37,846 bases of DNA from CAVZLD01 sp964522605 (GCA_964522605.1 CAZFWV010000029.1:1-37846), one strand, 5' to 3'. Shown: positions 1 to 8,363, counted from the first letter of the stretch. Notes: generated by a model not told the origin, from the letters alone. Numbers and translations: made by a program.

Positions 1-67
1 AGCCTCCCAGTATAGGCAGTTCCCGCACGGAGCTGAAGTAGTCCGGCGAGGGTGCGTCCGAGGTCAC
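1..67 (-). CDS. Possible 5' end of an unidentified gene leaving the window
   Basis: Reading the minus strand from a GTG at 67-65 gives an open frame of 22 codons to the window edge, beginning (M)TSDAPSPDYFSSVRELPIL. A purine-rich stretch precedes the GTG. The composition looks like a protein N-terminus, and the position just downstream of the HTTM gene on the same strand fits a continuing operon. Too little is present to name a family, and the frame could be open by chance over so short a stretch. Confidence 0.3.
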   Translation of the reverse strand, partial: MTSDAPSPDYFSSVRELPILGG

Positions 68-135
68 TCCGGCGGTCCCCCCCTGCCCTCCGGACGCAGA
101 TTGGCTCGGGCCCGGCTGTCAGACGAAACCGGTCC

Positions 136-1098
136 TTAAGAGCTGCACGGTCTCTCCGAAGACGTCTCGTTCGGCGGCCGATCCAAGAGGCTCCGGACAA
201 TCGTCGGCGGGACGAAGGCCAGGTTGCCCACGAGCATGATCAGGCCAAAGGTCATCATGCCCATGCTGAGCCCGATTCCCAGATGCAGAGGGATCGCAAG
301 AAACAGGACGATCGGTCGGATCAGGCGGGGCCAGACCAGGACGCAGTACGTGATCTCCCAGACGAGAATCAACTGAGTGACGAAATTGACGAACAAGGGA
401 TACCCCGCCAGCCACGTCATGTCGAGGGTTTGATATTCATAGTTGGCGAAGGCGCCCCACAGCGCCGTTCCCTCCCACCAGGTGTCGCCCCGCAACTTGC
501 CCAAGCCCGCGAATAAATAGACCACGCACATGTGGACCTGGATTAGTCGAATCGCCAGATTGGCGGTCACCGTCGGGCGCGCCGCCGCGAATTCAAGACC
601 CGCACGACGTTTTCGCCAGCAGTCCAGGGAGTACGCGCCGCCCGATGGGCCGACGGCCAGGTAGAGCGCCAGAAACCCATTCAGCTGGTCCAAACCGAAC
701 AGAGCCCCCTCCGCTCGATGCGCGTAGGAAATCGTAATCAACGCCGCGAGTACCGCGGTGACCCGCGTCCAAAGCCCGACGGTGAACATGAAAAGCACGA
801 TCAGGGCCAAGCCGTGGGCAATCCAGAGCGCCTCGGGTGAGGTCAACCAGAAAAGATGACTCCACGCCCAAGACGTTCCGTGGGCCTCTCGAACGAAGTC
901 CACCGGCAGACGCCCTTCCGGTCCCAAGAACCCGACCAGGTCGACCGTCCACGCGGCATGCGTGTACAGGATGATACTGCCGGCGAAGATGCGAATGAGG
1001 CCTAGCGTGGCGGGATCGGCGGGAGTGAACCAGAAACGATCCCATCCATTCCCTGTCGATTTCGTCAGCTCGGAAAAATAAGCCCCGATCCGTTTCAC
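136..1098 (-). CDS. HTTM-domain integral membrane protein
   Basis: This 320-aa polytopic membrane protein resembles the HTTM (horizontally transferred transmembrane) family, related to the membrane part of vitamin K-dependent gamma-carboxylase. Visible signs are a typical N-terminal block (RFWFTPADPATLGLIRIFAG, about residues 21-40), several hydrophobic helices (about 27-45, 90-135, 205-220, 235-300), and the segment HMCVVYLFAGLGKL. The length matches HTTM-only proteins without the C-terminal carboxylase domain. The start is a GTG whose bases form a GTGA overlap with the TGA of the upstream gene, which indicates translational coupling. No catalytic role can be assigned. Bacterial HTTM proteins are mostly uncharacterised, and gamma-carboxylation should not be inferred. 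Confidence 0.82.
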   Translation of the reverse strand: MKRIGAYFSELTKSTGNGWDRFWFTPADPATLGLIRIFAGSIILYTHAAWTVDLVGFLGPEGRLPVDFVREAHGTSWAWSHLFWLTSPEALWIAHGLALIVLFMFTVGLWTRVTAVLAALITISYAHRAEGALFGLDQLNGFLALYLAVGPSGGAYSLDCWRKRRAGLEFAAARPTVTANLAIRLIQVHMCVVYLFAGLGKLRGDTWWEGTALWGAFANYEYQTLDMTWLAGYPLFVNFVTQLILVWEITYCVLVWPRLIRPIVLFLAIPLHLGIGLSMGMMTFGLIMLVGNLAFVPPTIVRSLLDRPPNETSSERPCSS

Positions 1099-1742
1099 GG
1101 CGTGTCCTTTTCGTACGGGCCGAGTTCGGTCACGTTGAAATAGAGCCGCGGATCGTTCAATGACATGCCTTCCTGAACGTCGGCTGGAAACGCCAGATTG
1201 TGTTCCTGCAAAGTCAGTCGCACCCGATGTCCTCCGTGTTCCCTCAGCAATTCACGCGCCAGGCCTCTCGCCAAACGCTCCACTTGCGTCCGGGCGGCTT
1301 CGTTGCGGCTTTCCCACTCCTGCTTTTCCCAATCTGTGAGATACTCCGGCGGTGGTCCTGGCTGAATCAGGGTAAAACCACTGAACAGCCGTTCGGTGAT
1401 CATGAACTGCCGATGGTAGATCAAACGTGGCCAGAGCGTTGTGGGATCGGGAATACGCCCCTCCCGCCGCTCGCCGTCCGGGAATTCCATCTCGTATCGG
1501 ACAACATGACTGGGGCCCGGATTCGGAGCAAAAAAACGATAGCCATGGCCCAGGTAGGCAGCCGCGAGGTAGGGACGAAAGACCCGCTGCAGTCGCTGGG
1601 CCAAGGCGGGCGAGGGAGGCGGCGATGACCAGGGAGCGATCACGATCGCTCCGAGATGGATCAGCAGCAGCAAACTAACGATCAACCGCCGGGTCGGACT
1701 CCAGCCCGGCGGTCCCAAGTTTTCTTGTTTGCGTTTTGCCAT
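1095..1742 (-). CDS. Small membrane-anchored partner of the HTTM protein
   Basis: This is a 215-aa protein of unknown function. One strong hydrophobic helix lies at about residues 20-36 (LIVSLLLLIHLGAIVIA), preceded by a basic stretch (MAKRK..., RRL), so the remaining 175 residues probably face the periplasm. The soluble part contains HGYRFFAPNPGPSHVVRYEM, a segment I associate with proteins encoded beside HTTM genes in planctomycetes. The frame is open further upstream to 1889, but the ATG at 1742 follows AAGAAGGGG at good spacing and the extra 49 residues look non-coding. It overlaps the HTTM gene by four bases (GTGA), so the two products are probably made together and may form a complex. 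The partnership is inferred from context. Confidence 0.75.
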   Translation of the reverse strand: MAKRKQENLGPPGWSPTRRLIVSLLLLIHLGAIVIAPWSSPPPSPALAQRLQRVFRPYLAAAYLGHGYRFFAPNPGPSHVVRYEMEFPDGERREGRIPDPTTLWPRLIYHRQFMITERLFSGFTLIQPGPPPEYLTDWEKQEWESRNEAARTQVERLARGLARELLREHGGHRVRLTLQEHNLAFPADVQEGMSLNDPRLYFNVTELGPYEKDTP

Positions 1743-1811
1743 ACCCCTTCTTATCGACGAACAGACCGCTCTGCACAACGGTGGTCCGAGCCATTTCGTC
1801 GGCGAACCGCC

Positions 1812-1851
1812 AAAAAAATAACCCGGACAACGCACGCGCGATGCCCGGGTT
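1812..1851 (-). terminator. Intrinsic terminator downstream of the TIGR03000 gene
   Basis: On the minus strand a 7-bp perfect stem (AACCCGG at 1851-1845 with CCGGGTT at 1826-1820) is followed by A and seven T. It lies 39-78 bases after the stop of the 1890-2996 gene and about 70 bases before the next start. The loop is long (18 nt) but GC-rich and may pair internally. Confidence 0.75.
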
Positions 1852-1889
1852 TCGCTGTTCGAAAGCGTCAACCGTAATCGATACCGCAA

Positions 1890-2996
1890 TCAGCGCGCCG
1901 CAACGCGCTCCGGTTGATCAAAGTCGAATACCAATTCCTTCTGATCTCCGCCGCTCAGGCTGATCCGCTCCTGCTTCGTCATTGTGCGGCCATCCCGATC
2001 GACGGATACCTCGACCAGGTAATCCGCCCACTGCTCGCCCTGAGGAATGCGGGTCGTGGCGAACTGCCGCACGGCGCCTGTCGCCCGTGTGGCATTGCCC
2101 GAGAGCGACACCTTGGCGTCTTCGGGTACATGGAGCGTCAATCGCGTTTCCAGCGACTGCGGTTGATCAAAGTCAAAACTGAGCTGCGCCGTCTGACCGG
2201 CTCGTAGCGTTGCCACGCGCTTCAGCTCTCGCTGCTGGCCATCTCGCTCAACAAGAGCACGGACCTCATAACGATAGCTGTAACCACGCGACAGCCCGTT
2301 CGAAACGTAACGACGCTCCGCACCCGTTGATCGGGTCGGTGAATCGTTGACGAACACCTGAGCATCCGACGGCACGCGAACCGTCAAGATTCCTCGATCC
2401 GAGGATCGCAAAAGGCCGGCAGCCGCATCGCTGGCGGGCTCGGATTCCATCGGTACGGTCGACATGGAGTCCGACTCACATGTGGCACAATCGTCGACCC
2501 ATACTCCGGTCGAACTGCCAACACAGCCGCCGACGCAGCCGCCGACGCAGCCGCCAACGCAGCCGCCAACGCAGCCGCCCGACCATCCTGTGCTCGCGTA
2601 GCCAGTGCATGCATAGCCGGTGCAACCATAGCCGGTGGAGGCGGCACCACCCCAGCAGCCAGCGCTGGCGTAGCTTCCGTAACATCCGCCCCAGCAGCCG
2701 CCCGAAGCGTAGTAGGCGCGTCGAGCAAGCTTCCGCGCACGGTGCGCTGCCCAGTGAGCTCGAAGTCGAGCTCCCAACCAGGGACGACCTCCCCAGGAGC
2801 CGCCCGATGCGTAGCCCCACGAGCCGTAATCACTTCCCACCGATGCGCCGACGCAGCCGTAGGTCGTTCCCACACACCCATAGCTCGCATGGCCACCGTA
2901 CGATCCCCAGTGATGCCCCCAGCCCGCGTGAACATCACTCACCAGCAGCAGGCTAGCGGCCAAGATGGCAGCAAAACTCAACTTCGACCCGCCCAT
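1890..2996 (-). CDS. Exported Gly/Cys-rich protein with two TIGR03000-type domains
   Basis: This 368-aa protein has a clear signal peptide (residues 1-24, ending VHA/GW). Residues 25-165 are very rich in Gly, Ser, Tyr, Trp and Cys, with repeated YGSWG, CTGY and CWGG motifs and five tandem GGCV units. A Cys/acid linker follows. Two related domains of about 70 residues (about 197-270 and 280-358) close the protein. Both start with a VRVPSDAQV or LHVPEDAKV strand and contain TGAxRxF/YV, the pattern of the planctomycete TIGR03000 domain. AGAGGAGGG precedes the ATG. No enzymatic residues are seen. A structural or envelope role is plausible, with the many cysteines possibly disulfide-bonded or metal-binding. 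It is monocistronic with its own terminator. Confidence 0.85.
   Translation of the reverse strand: MGGSKLSFAAILAASLLLVSDVHAGWGHHWGSYGGHASYGCVGTTYGCVGASVGSDYGSWGYASGGSWGGRPWLGARLRAHWAAHRARKLARRAYYASGGCWGGCYGSYASAGCWGGAASTGYGCTGYACTGYASTGWSGGCVGGCVGGCVGGCVGGCVGSSTGVWVDDCATCESDSMSTVPMESEPASDAAAGLLRSSDRGILTVRVPSDAQVFVNDSPTRSTGAERRYVSNGLSRGYSYRYEVRALVERDGQQRELKRVATLRAGQTAQLSFDFDQPQSLETRLTLHVPEDAKVSLSGNATRATGAVRQFATTRIPQGEQWADYLVEVSVDRDGRTMTKQERISLSGGDQKELVFDFDQPERVAAR
2520..2579 (-). repeat. Five tandem 12-bp units encoding GGCV
   Basis: Five consecutive 12-bp units (consensus RACGCAGCCGCC on the plus strand, one deviation in the first) lie inside the TIGR03000-type gene. They encode (Gly-Gly-Cys-Val)5. 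Near-identity of the units indicates recent slippage expansion. Confidence 0.9.
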
Positions 2997-3393
2997 CGGC
3001 AGAGCCCTCCTCTAACATGAGAAACTTCAACATACCCCGTTCAACGTTCGTGCAAGCATAATACTCGCGTTGGACAAATCAAGACGCTTGCGGGGTATTT
3101 TTTGATTAAGGAAAACTGAATATATGGATAAGCAACGTAAATAAACCGAGCGAGGAGAATTAGTACTTCCGGGTAATATTAGTACCGGCGAGGGGGACTC
3201 GAGAGGGGCGCAGGAACTGGACAGTTGTTGAAAGGAGACAGCACGCGTTTTTCCCCGATGGTCCCGAGCACGCCGCACGTGCTCGGCAAAGAGTCTTCCC
3301 AGATGGGCAGCACGGATGGTTAGCTGCGAAAGGCAGATCAGACATCGCAGCAAAAACGCGGGGGCGTGTCGGCGCGGGGGAAGCGAGGAACCC
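2997..3393. other. 397-bp gene-free region upstream of the TIGR03000 gene
   Basis: No convincing gene is seen. The part next to the TIGR03000 gene (3030-3185) is AT-rich relative to the window and probably holds its promoter, although no clean -35/-10 pair stands out. It contains an 8-bp direct repeat ATTAGTAC at 3159-3166 and 3178-3185 (19-bp period). Further out, a perfect 9-bp hairpin lies at 3264-3286. Confidence 0.5.
3264..3286. repeat. Perfect 9-bp hairpin, 5-nt loop
   Basis: CCGAGCACG (3264-3272) pairs perfectly with CGTGCTCGG (3278-3286) around CCGCA. There is no T-run on either strand, so it is not a standard terminator. Its form is like the hairpin arms of the paired repeats elsewhere in the window, but no second arm was found nearby. 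Confidence 0.6.
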
Positions 3394-3684
3394 TTAAGGG
3401 GCTTCGGAGGCGCGGGGGCGTTCGTCCCAGGCCATGACGATGAGTTTTTCGACCGGCCATCGCTTCTTTTTGGCTTCGGTCCGCAGTTTGTCGATCACCT
3501 GCAGGGCCTCCGCGGCCTTGATTTTTCCGCGATACGTTCGCGGATGGGTGCGATCGTCGCAACCGAGATAGAAGCAGTGTCGTCCGGACACTTCCTTTGC
3601 AGGAAGAATCTCACCGATCAATCGGTTGCGCACAAACACGTCGAACCCGGTCTCCGTTGCTTTGAACTTGAACGCGGTGCTCAT
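3394..3684 (-). CDS. Small conserved-looking hypothetical protein
   Basis: This 96-aa protein starts MSTAFKFKATETGFDVFV. A GTG five codons upstream (3699) is possible, but the ATG at 3684 has TGAGG at a suitable distance. The composition is that of a small soluble alpha/beta protein: a beta-hairpin-like N-terminus, then HCFYLGCDDRTHPRTYRGKI and a basic helix (KLRTEAKKKRWPVEKLIV). I do not recognise the family. It sits alone between two gaps, on the same strand as both neighbours. Codon use and the coherent amino-acid pattern support it as real. Confidence 0.6.
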   Translation of the reverse strand: MSTAFKFKATETGFDVFVRNRLIGEILPAKEVSGRHCFYLGCDDRTHPRTYRGKIKAAEALQVIDKLRTEAKKKRWPVEKLIVMAWDERPRASEAP

Positions 3685-3836
3685 GATCCAGAACCTCACG
3701 TCAGGGGATGACTCAAACCGGACAGACAGGCAACAGGTTGCCCGGTCCTTTAGATTCTACCGGTGGTGACACCCGTCCGTCATCTGGGGAGGCGTCTTTT
3801 TTCGCGATTCTCACGTTTTGGATTCGGCTGGCTCGA

Positions 3837-5090
3837 TCAGGGCGGCGCGGACAGCGATCGGGTGGGGCCGCGCAGAGTCAGTTGGACATCGTCGAAACCG
3901 ACAGCCCCGGTGGCGCCGAAAAGACCGACTCGAATAATCGCTTCGCGGGTGGCGATTGGCACGCGAACGAATCGTTGCTGGCGAATCCAGGGCTGATCGC
4001 TGTGCCAGGGGCCGAGCCATTCGATTCCCACTTCGCGCCGTTGTTCATCGTAAAAGGTAATCACGACGCGCGGGCCATCAAACCGGGTTGGGACGTCGGC
4101 GATGGTGCGGGTCATGACGGACGCGGACAATTCCACTTGTGGGACTTTGCGCCCATCGATCGCCAGTCCCTGCATCAAGTGGCTGTCGCGACCCGGAGTA
4201 TTGTTCTCGCAGAGCAGGTAGTACTGTCCGTCGGGCGACGCGGGATCGGAGACGCGTCGCGCCTGCCGTTGATAGTACCAACCGGGGACGAAGTCGTGCT
4301 GATCCGTTTCATCTTCGAACGAACCATTGACCAGTGAGGGATGTGCAGGATCGGGGCGGACATTTCTCCGATCGTCGGCCTGCCCCGTCATGGGAACGAA
4401 CAACGTGGGGCGCAGAGCTTCCTGTTGCAGATCTGTTCCGACTTTCCGGAAGAGATACATGGTTTGTTGATATCGTTCTCCGACCGGAATTACGAGTAAC
4501 CCGTTGTCTTTCAGTTGATCCACCAGGGGCTGGGGAACTTCTTCGGGAGAGCACGTCACGATAATCTTGTCAAAGGGCGCTTCTTCTGGCCAGCCTTGAA
4601 ATCCGTCACCAATTCGCACGGACACGTTGGAGCAGCGTAACTGGCGTAGAGTCCGGTCCGCGCGACGACCCAGGGGCTCGACGATCTCGATCGTAAACAC
4701 GTGATCAACCAGGTGGCTCAGGACGGCCGCCTGGTAACCGCTTCCGGTGCCGATTTCCAAAACCCGATCGGTCGGCTGTGGATCGATACACTCCGTCATA
4801 AACGCGACGATAAAGGGTGAGGAGATCGTTTGTTGTTCGCCGATTGGCAGCGCCATATCCAGGTAGGCGGAACCGCGGACATTGCGTGGAACGAATTCAT
4901 GTCGTGGAGTGACCCGCATCGCCTCGAGAACGCGCGGATTACGGATGCCACCCCTTTCGAGTACCTCGCTGACCATTTGTTGTCGTTTCTGCTGCCATGC
5001 GTCCGCCACCTGCCCTGAAGCCGTTTCGGACACGAGGATTGTTCCTAGGAAAGAGATCATGATCGGGGTGATTGGTTGAAGACGAAACAT
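3837..5090 (-). CDS. pcm: Exported protein-L-isoaspartate O-methyltransferase with C-terminal beta domain
   Basis: Residues about 30-235 are a PIMT domain, which transfers methyl from SAM to L-isoaspartate as the first step of damaged-protein repair. Visible motifs are MRVTPRHEFVP, GEQQTISSPF (about 84-93) and the SAM-binding loop VLEIGTGSGYQAAVL (about 110-124), followed by the acidic IEIVEPL strand. Unlike the cytosolic enzyme (about 210 aa) it has a hydrophobic N-terminus that reads as a signal peptide (1-26, SETASGQ). It also has about 170 extra C-terminal residues (NGSFEDETD ... GAVGFDDVQLT) with the pattern of a carbohydrate-binding jelly-roll module. The start is immediately adjacent to the stop of the ABC gene. 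The extracytoplasmic location is inferred, and SAM supply there would be a problem. Confidence 0.85.
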   Translation of the reverse strand: MFRLQPITPIMISFLGTILVSETASGQVADAWQQKRQQMVSEVLERGGIRNPRVLEAMRVTPRHEFVPRNVRGSAYLDMALPIGEQQTISSPFIVAFMTECIDPQPTDRVLEIGTGSGYQAAVLSHLVDHVFTIEIVEPLGRRADRTLRQLRCSNVSVRIGDGFQGWPEEAPFDKIIVTCSPEEVPQPLVDQLKDNGLLVIPVGERYQQTMYLFRKVGTDLQQEALRPTLFVPMTGQADDRRNVRPDPAHPSLVNGSFEDETDQHDFVPGWYYQRQARRVSDPASPDGQYYLLCENNTPGRDSHLMQGLAIDGRKVPQVELSASVMTRTIADVPTRFDGPRVVITFYDEQRREVGIEWLGPWHSDQPWIRQQRFVRVPIATREAIIRVGLFGATGAVGFDDVQLTLRGPTRSLSAPP

Positions 5091-6014
5091 TCAATGCATC
5101 CCCTTGGTTAATGCCATGAAGGCGGACTCCAGACTAGGCTGATCCTCGCGAAACTCGGTGATCCGCAATCCCTCGCGCACCAGAGTTGTCGCAAGGTCGC
5201 TGTAATCGACGGAATCGTCGATGAGGGAGACAAGCAAGCGATCGTCGTGGACTTCGATCGATTCGACGACAGGGCTTTGCTCGAGTAGTTGACGAGCCTT
5301 CGGGAGGTTCTCGCGTACACGGATCGACAACAGGGGGAATCGTCGAACCTGTTTCATCACATTCGCGACGTCCGCATTCACGTGCATGACACCGCGGTCG
5401 ATGATCCCGATCTTGTTACAGACGTCGGCAAGTTCGGGCAGGATGTGACTCGATACGATGATCGTCTTGCCCATGTTTCCCAGACGCTTCAACAAATTCC
5501 GCATTTCGATGCGGGCACGCGGATCCAGGCCGCTTAGCGGCTCATCCAGCAGCAATACCTGAGGATCATGCAGCAGCACGCGGGCGAGGCCCAGGCGTTG
5601 AGTCTGCCCGCGGGACAACGTATTGGCAAAGGCGTCGCGCTTGAATGCGAGGTCGACGATTTCCAGCATCTCCTCACAGATCTCGCGCCGTTGAGGGCCT
5701 CGAATCCGATAGGCGGCAGCAAAGAACTCGAGGTATTCGATGACCTTCATGTCATCGTAGACACCGAAGAAATCGGGCATGTATCCGACTCGGCGCCGAA
5801 TCTCCTTGGGGTGCGTATAGATGGAGAATCCATCGACGTAGGCTTCGCCCCAGCTGGGAGTCAGCAAGGTCGCCAGAATCCGCATCGTCGTCGTTTTTCC
5901 CGCGCCGTTGGGTCCAATAAACCCAAACAGGTCGCCTTCCTGCAGATCGAGTTGAATCGAGCGGATTGCGTAAAGGTCCCCATATTTCTTGGTCAGGTCG
6001 CGGGTTTCAATCAC
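5091..6014 (-). CDS. ABC transporter ATP-binding protein (exporter type)
   Basis: This 307-aa nucleotide-binding subunit has Walker A GPNGAGKTTT (about 34-43), signature LSRGQ (133-137; usual form LSGGQ), Walker B VLLLDEPLSGLD (about 153-164) and the switch His in VSSHILPELAD. The C-terminal extension of about 80 residues is usual for CcmA/NatA-type exporters. The start is GTG at 6014, overlapping the upstream TGA as GTGA, with AGAGGA eight bases before it; the longer frame to 6068 lies inside the upstream gene. No ABC permease lies beside it. The flanking genes are a large membrane protein upstream and the secreted methyltransferase downstream, so its membrane partner is either the upstream protein or encoded elsewhere. 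Confidence 0.92.
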   Translation of the reverse strand: MIETRDLTKKYGDLYAIRSIQLDLQEGDLFGFIGPNGAGKTTTMRILATLLTPSWGEAYVDGFSIYTHPKEIRRRVGYMPDFFGVYDDMKVIEYLEFFAAAYRIRGPQRREICEEMLEIVDLAFKRDAFANTLSRGQTQRLGLARVLLHDPQVLLLDEPLSGLDPRARIEMRNLLKRLGNMGKTIIVSSHILPELADVCNKIGIIDRGVMHVNADVANVMKQVRRFPLLSIRVRENLPKARQLLEQSPVVESIEVHDDRLLVSLIDDSVDYSDLATTLVREGLRITEFREDQPSLESAFMALTKGMH

Positions 6015-8230
6015 AACTGAGGTTCCTCTTCTCGCTCGACCGGATACAGAATACGGTAATAGGTCCAACTCGTTCGGTGATTGTCGTTCACCTCATCCCG
6101 CAGGACGACTTCACTTGCGGGTTGACGGACTTGTCCGACCAGAATGGCGCGCCGCAACCTCAGTTGGTCGCTTAAATCGAGGTGCCGTTCATAGTCATGC
6201 AACTGCTGGGTGTAGTTCTGACCGTGGGCGGCCCCATAGAACATCACGAGCTGAAGGATCCGGTCCACATCGACTTCCTGCGGATCCCACGGTGTGTCCA
6301 CATTTCGTCCTTCCACGATACGACGACGAGTCAGCCAGCTGCGAAGATCAAGCGGGCGATCTTCGAGCGTTGTCTGCTGTTTCGCCGAGACCGTGCCTAA
6401 AGGGTAGATCCAGCGATCGTAAAGCAGCAAGCATTCGCTCAGATCCCTCGCCAACGGCGAATGAAAACTTCCTCGCAGCTGTTTTTCCGGGCCTTCGACG
6501 AGTGAGGAATCGTTCGCCGAAGTCGATTCGATTCGCCCCCACCAACGCCCCGCAAGTCCGCGGCTTGACCAGACGGCGATCGGAAAGTCCTCGAGACTCA
6601 ACTGCGCCTGATCCGGGGCTTGCAGCGAGCCGCGCACGAAGTATGGCTGGGAAAAGGCGGAAGGCTGAAAGCTGCTGTCCATTCCCCCGAAGCGGTCACT
6701 CGGAAAGCCTTCCCACGAAACGATCTGTTGTGGTTCGCCGCTCCATTCTAGCGGCAGCCGGACCCGGAGCTCTGGTGCAAGGCGGGTCGTTTTGGGACTG
6801 AAAACGTGCGTCCAGCAGTTTCCGCGGATCCAACCGCTGTCCACGTCCAGGTCGACGATTTCCGCCTGGCGGATTTGGACGCTCTGTCCCTTCCAGCTGC
6901 GGGCTAAGATCACGGCCAGCCCCAGGAAGAGGACAACTGTCAGCGGCAAAGTCAGCCATGTCCATTCCAGACGAAGATAGCGGCGAAGCACCCAGTAATC
7001 CACCGGCCCAATCAGGAGCAGGTAGACGGTGATCAATCCGGCAGTCAAGGAGAAGGGAACGAATCGGACGCTTTCAAATTGATCCAGTGCGGTCCGCAAC
7101 TGCCCTAACATGTCGCGAGGACCCTGGACCGTTCGAGCGCGCCTCTCCCCTGCCCTTTCCAGCGTTCCACCATCTTGCTCGCCCAGGGCGAACGCCAACA
7201 ACTTGGCCACCAGTCGTGGTCGATCCGTCCAATCGCGAAACGGCTCCTGGTCCAGGTCAAAAGCAGCGAAGGTGATCCGTCCCAGACCGATGCCATACCG
7301 CATCACGGCGGGCTGTTGACTCAGTCCAATGCCCTCATAAGCTTCGACTCGTCCGTGCGTTCGTTGAAAAACCGACATCGGAACGGAGAACTCGGTGGCG
7401 GACGAGTTCAGCTGATCCAGGCGTTGAGTCGCCTCGGCAAATTGCTCGATACCGGTCGTTTGCCGTTGCAGGATGACACGTTCAAACTCGCCGGGCAACA
7501 TGCGCGAAAGGGGAAGCTCCACGGACGCAATCATCGCTGCCCGCGAAGCGGCCGCAAGGACGACGGAACCTCCCAGTTCCGCCCATCTCGTAATCGCTTG
7601 CCAACGCTCTTGTTCGAGCGGTTGGTCCAGTTGCAGTTGACTTGTCGCGAGCACGATTGCATCGAGACCGCCGAAGCCCAGCCAATGCGGAGGAAGGTCG
7701 GCAAGCCGCGCGACGTGCGCATGCGCCAGGCGTGATCTCAACCATTGAGGACGCGACTGCACGGCGGCAGCGACGCCCATCTCCGGTCCGACACTCAGAA
7801 TCAGCCGTTGGCTCGAATACAACGCATCGGGCAATTCGCCGGCGGGAATTCGTTTCTGCCATCGTGAACCGTCCTCGGCTTGGAACTCGACGTCGATACC
7901 CGCCGAACGTTGTCCGAAACGAACGTACTGCAGACACCGCGTGGCCCGGCCCGCTGCCAGCTGAATCGGCTTGCTTTCGTAGACGGACTGCAATCCGTTC
8001 CCGTCGGGAACGAACAGACGCAGTCGACCGGCGGTCGGCGCGGAATCCGTTTGAAGTCGAACTTCGACCGGAGTCCAATGGCCGACCTTGTAGAGCCCCG
8101 CGATTCCGACGGTGACCTCCTCGATCGACACGGCTGCCTGCACAGGATCCGACGCGGAAAGCCCGGACGCAAGCAGAATCGCGCCGAGCAATCGGAGCGA
8201 GGGCCCAAGTTGTGATGATGCGAATCGCAT
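6011..8230 (-). CDS. Large exported/membrane protein of unknown function
   Basis: This 739-aa protein has a signal sequence (about 1-33, LLGAILLASGLSASDPVQA). An N-terminal region of about 100 residues follows with a beta-rich pattern. Residues 135-240 contain LPPHWLGFGGLDAIVLAT and GGSVVLAA, as in glutamine-amidotransferase-like folds without a catalytic Cys. Two transmembrane helices lie at about 392-412 and 425-443, then a beta-rich C-terminal half. The start is taken at ATG 8230 because the signal peptide begins there; 50 further upstream codons are open but look non-coding. The GTGA overlap with the ABC ATPase gene implies coupled expression, so it may be that ATPase's membrane partner. 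The family was not recognised with certainty. Confidence 0.75.
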   Translation of the reverse strand: MRFASSQLGPSLRLLGAILLASGLSASDPVQAAVSIEEVTVGIAGLYKVGHWTPVEVRLQTDSAPTAGRLRLFVPDGNGLQSVYESKPIQLAAGRATRCLQYVRFGQRSAGIDVEFQAEDGSRWQKRIPAGELPDALYSSQRLILSVGPEMGVAAAVQSRPQWLRSRLAHAHVARLADLPPHWLGFGGLDAIVLATSQLQLDQPLEQERWQAITRWAELGGSVVLAAASRAAMIASVELPLSRMLPGEFERVILQRQTTGIEQFAEATQRLDQLNSSATEFSVPMSVFQRTHGRVEAYEGIGLSQQPAVMRYGIGLGRITFAAFDLDQEPFRDWTDRPRLVAKLLAFALGEQDGGTLERAGERRARTVQGPRDMLGQLRTALDQFESVRFVPFSLTAGLITVYLLLIGPVDYWVLRRYLRLEWTWLTLPLTVVLFLGLAVILARSWKGQSVQIRQAEIVDLDVDSGWIRGNCWTHVFSPKTTRLAPELRVRLPLEWSGEPQQIVSWEGFPSDRFGGMDSSFQPSAFSQPYFVRGSLQAPDQAQLSLEDFPIAVWSSRGLAGRWWGRIESTSANDSSLVEGPEKQLRGSFHSPLARDLSECLLLYDRWIYPLGTVSAKQQTTLEDRPLDLRSWLTRRRIVEGRNVDTPWDPQEVDVDRILQLVMFYGAAHGQNYTQQLHDYERHLDLSDQLRLRRAILVGQVRQPASEVVLRDEVNDNHRTSWTYYRILYPVEREEEPQL

Positions 8231-8363
8231 TGGCGGTCCGATGTCGGTCAGTCGATGCCGCACTTCGGCTGGGTTTCTTTCGGTTTGCGGCCTGTTTCCT
8301 GAAAAGTCTTTCCAATTCCGCTGCGGACCGTGATCTTTGCCATTACCGGACCGGAGAATCGTC

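Noticed and set aside
3034..3105. ATACCCCG and CGGGGTAT followed by a T-run as a possible terminator
   Set aside because: The arms are about 50 bases apart and no gene ends upstream on the plus strand, so an intrinsic terminator is unlikely.
3729..3742. GGCAAC-AG-GTTGCC palindrome as a terminator
   Set aside because: The two-base loop is too small for a stable hairpin of this exact form and no T-run follows on either strand.
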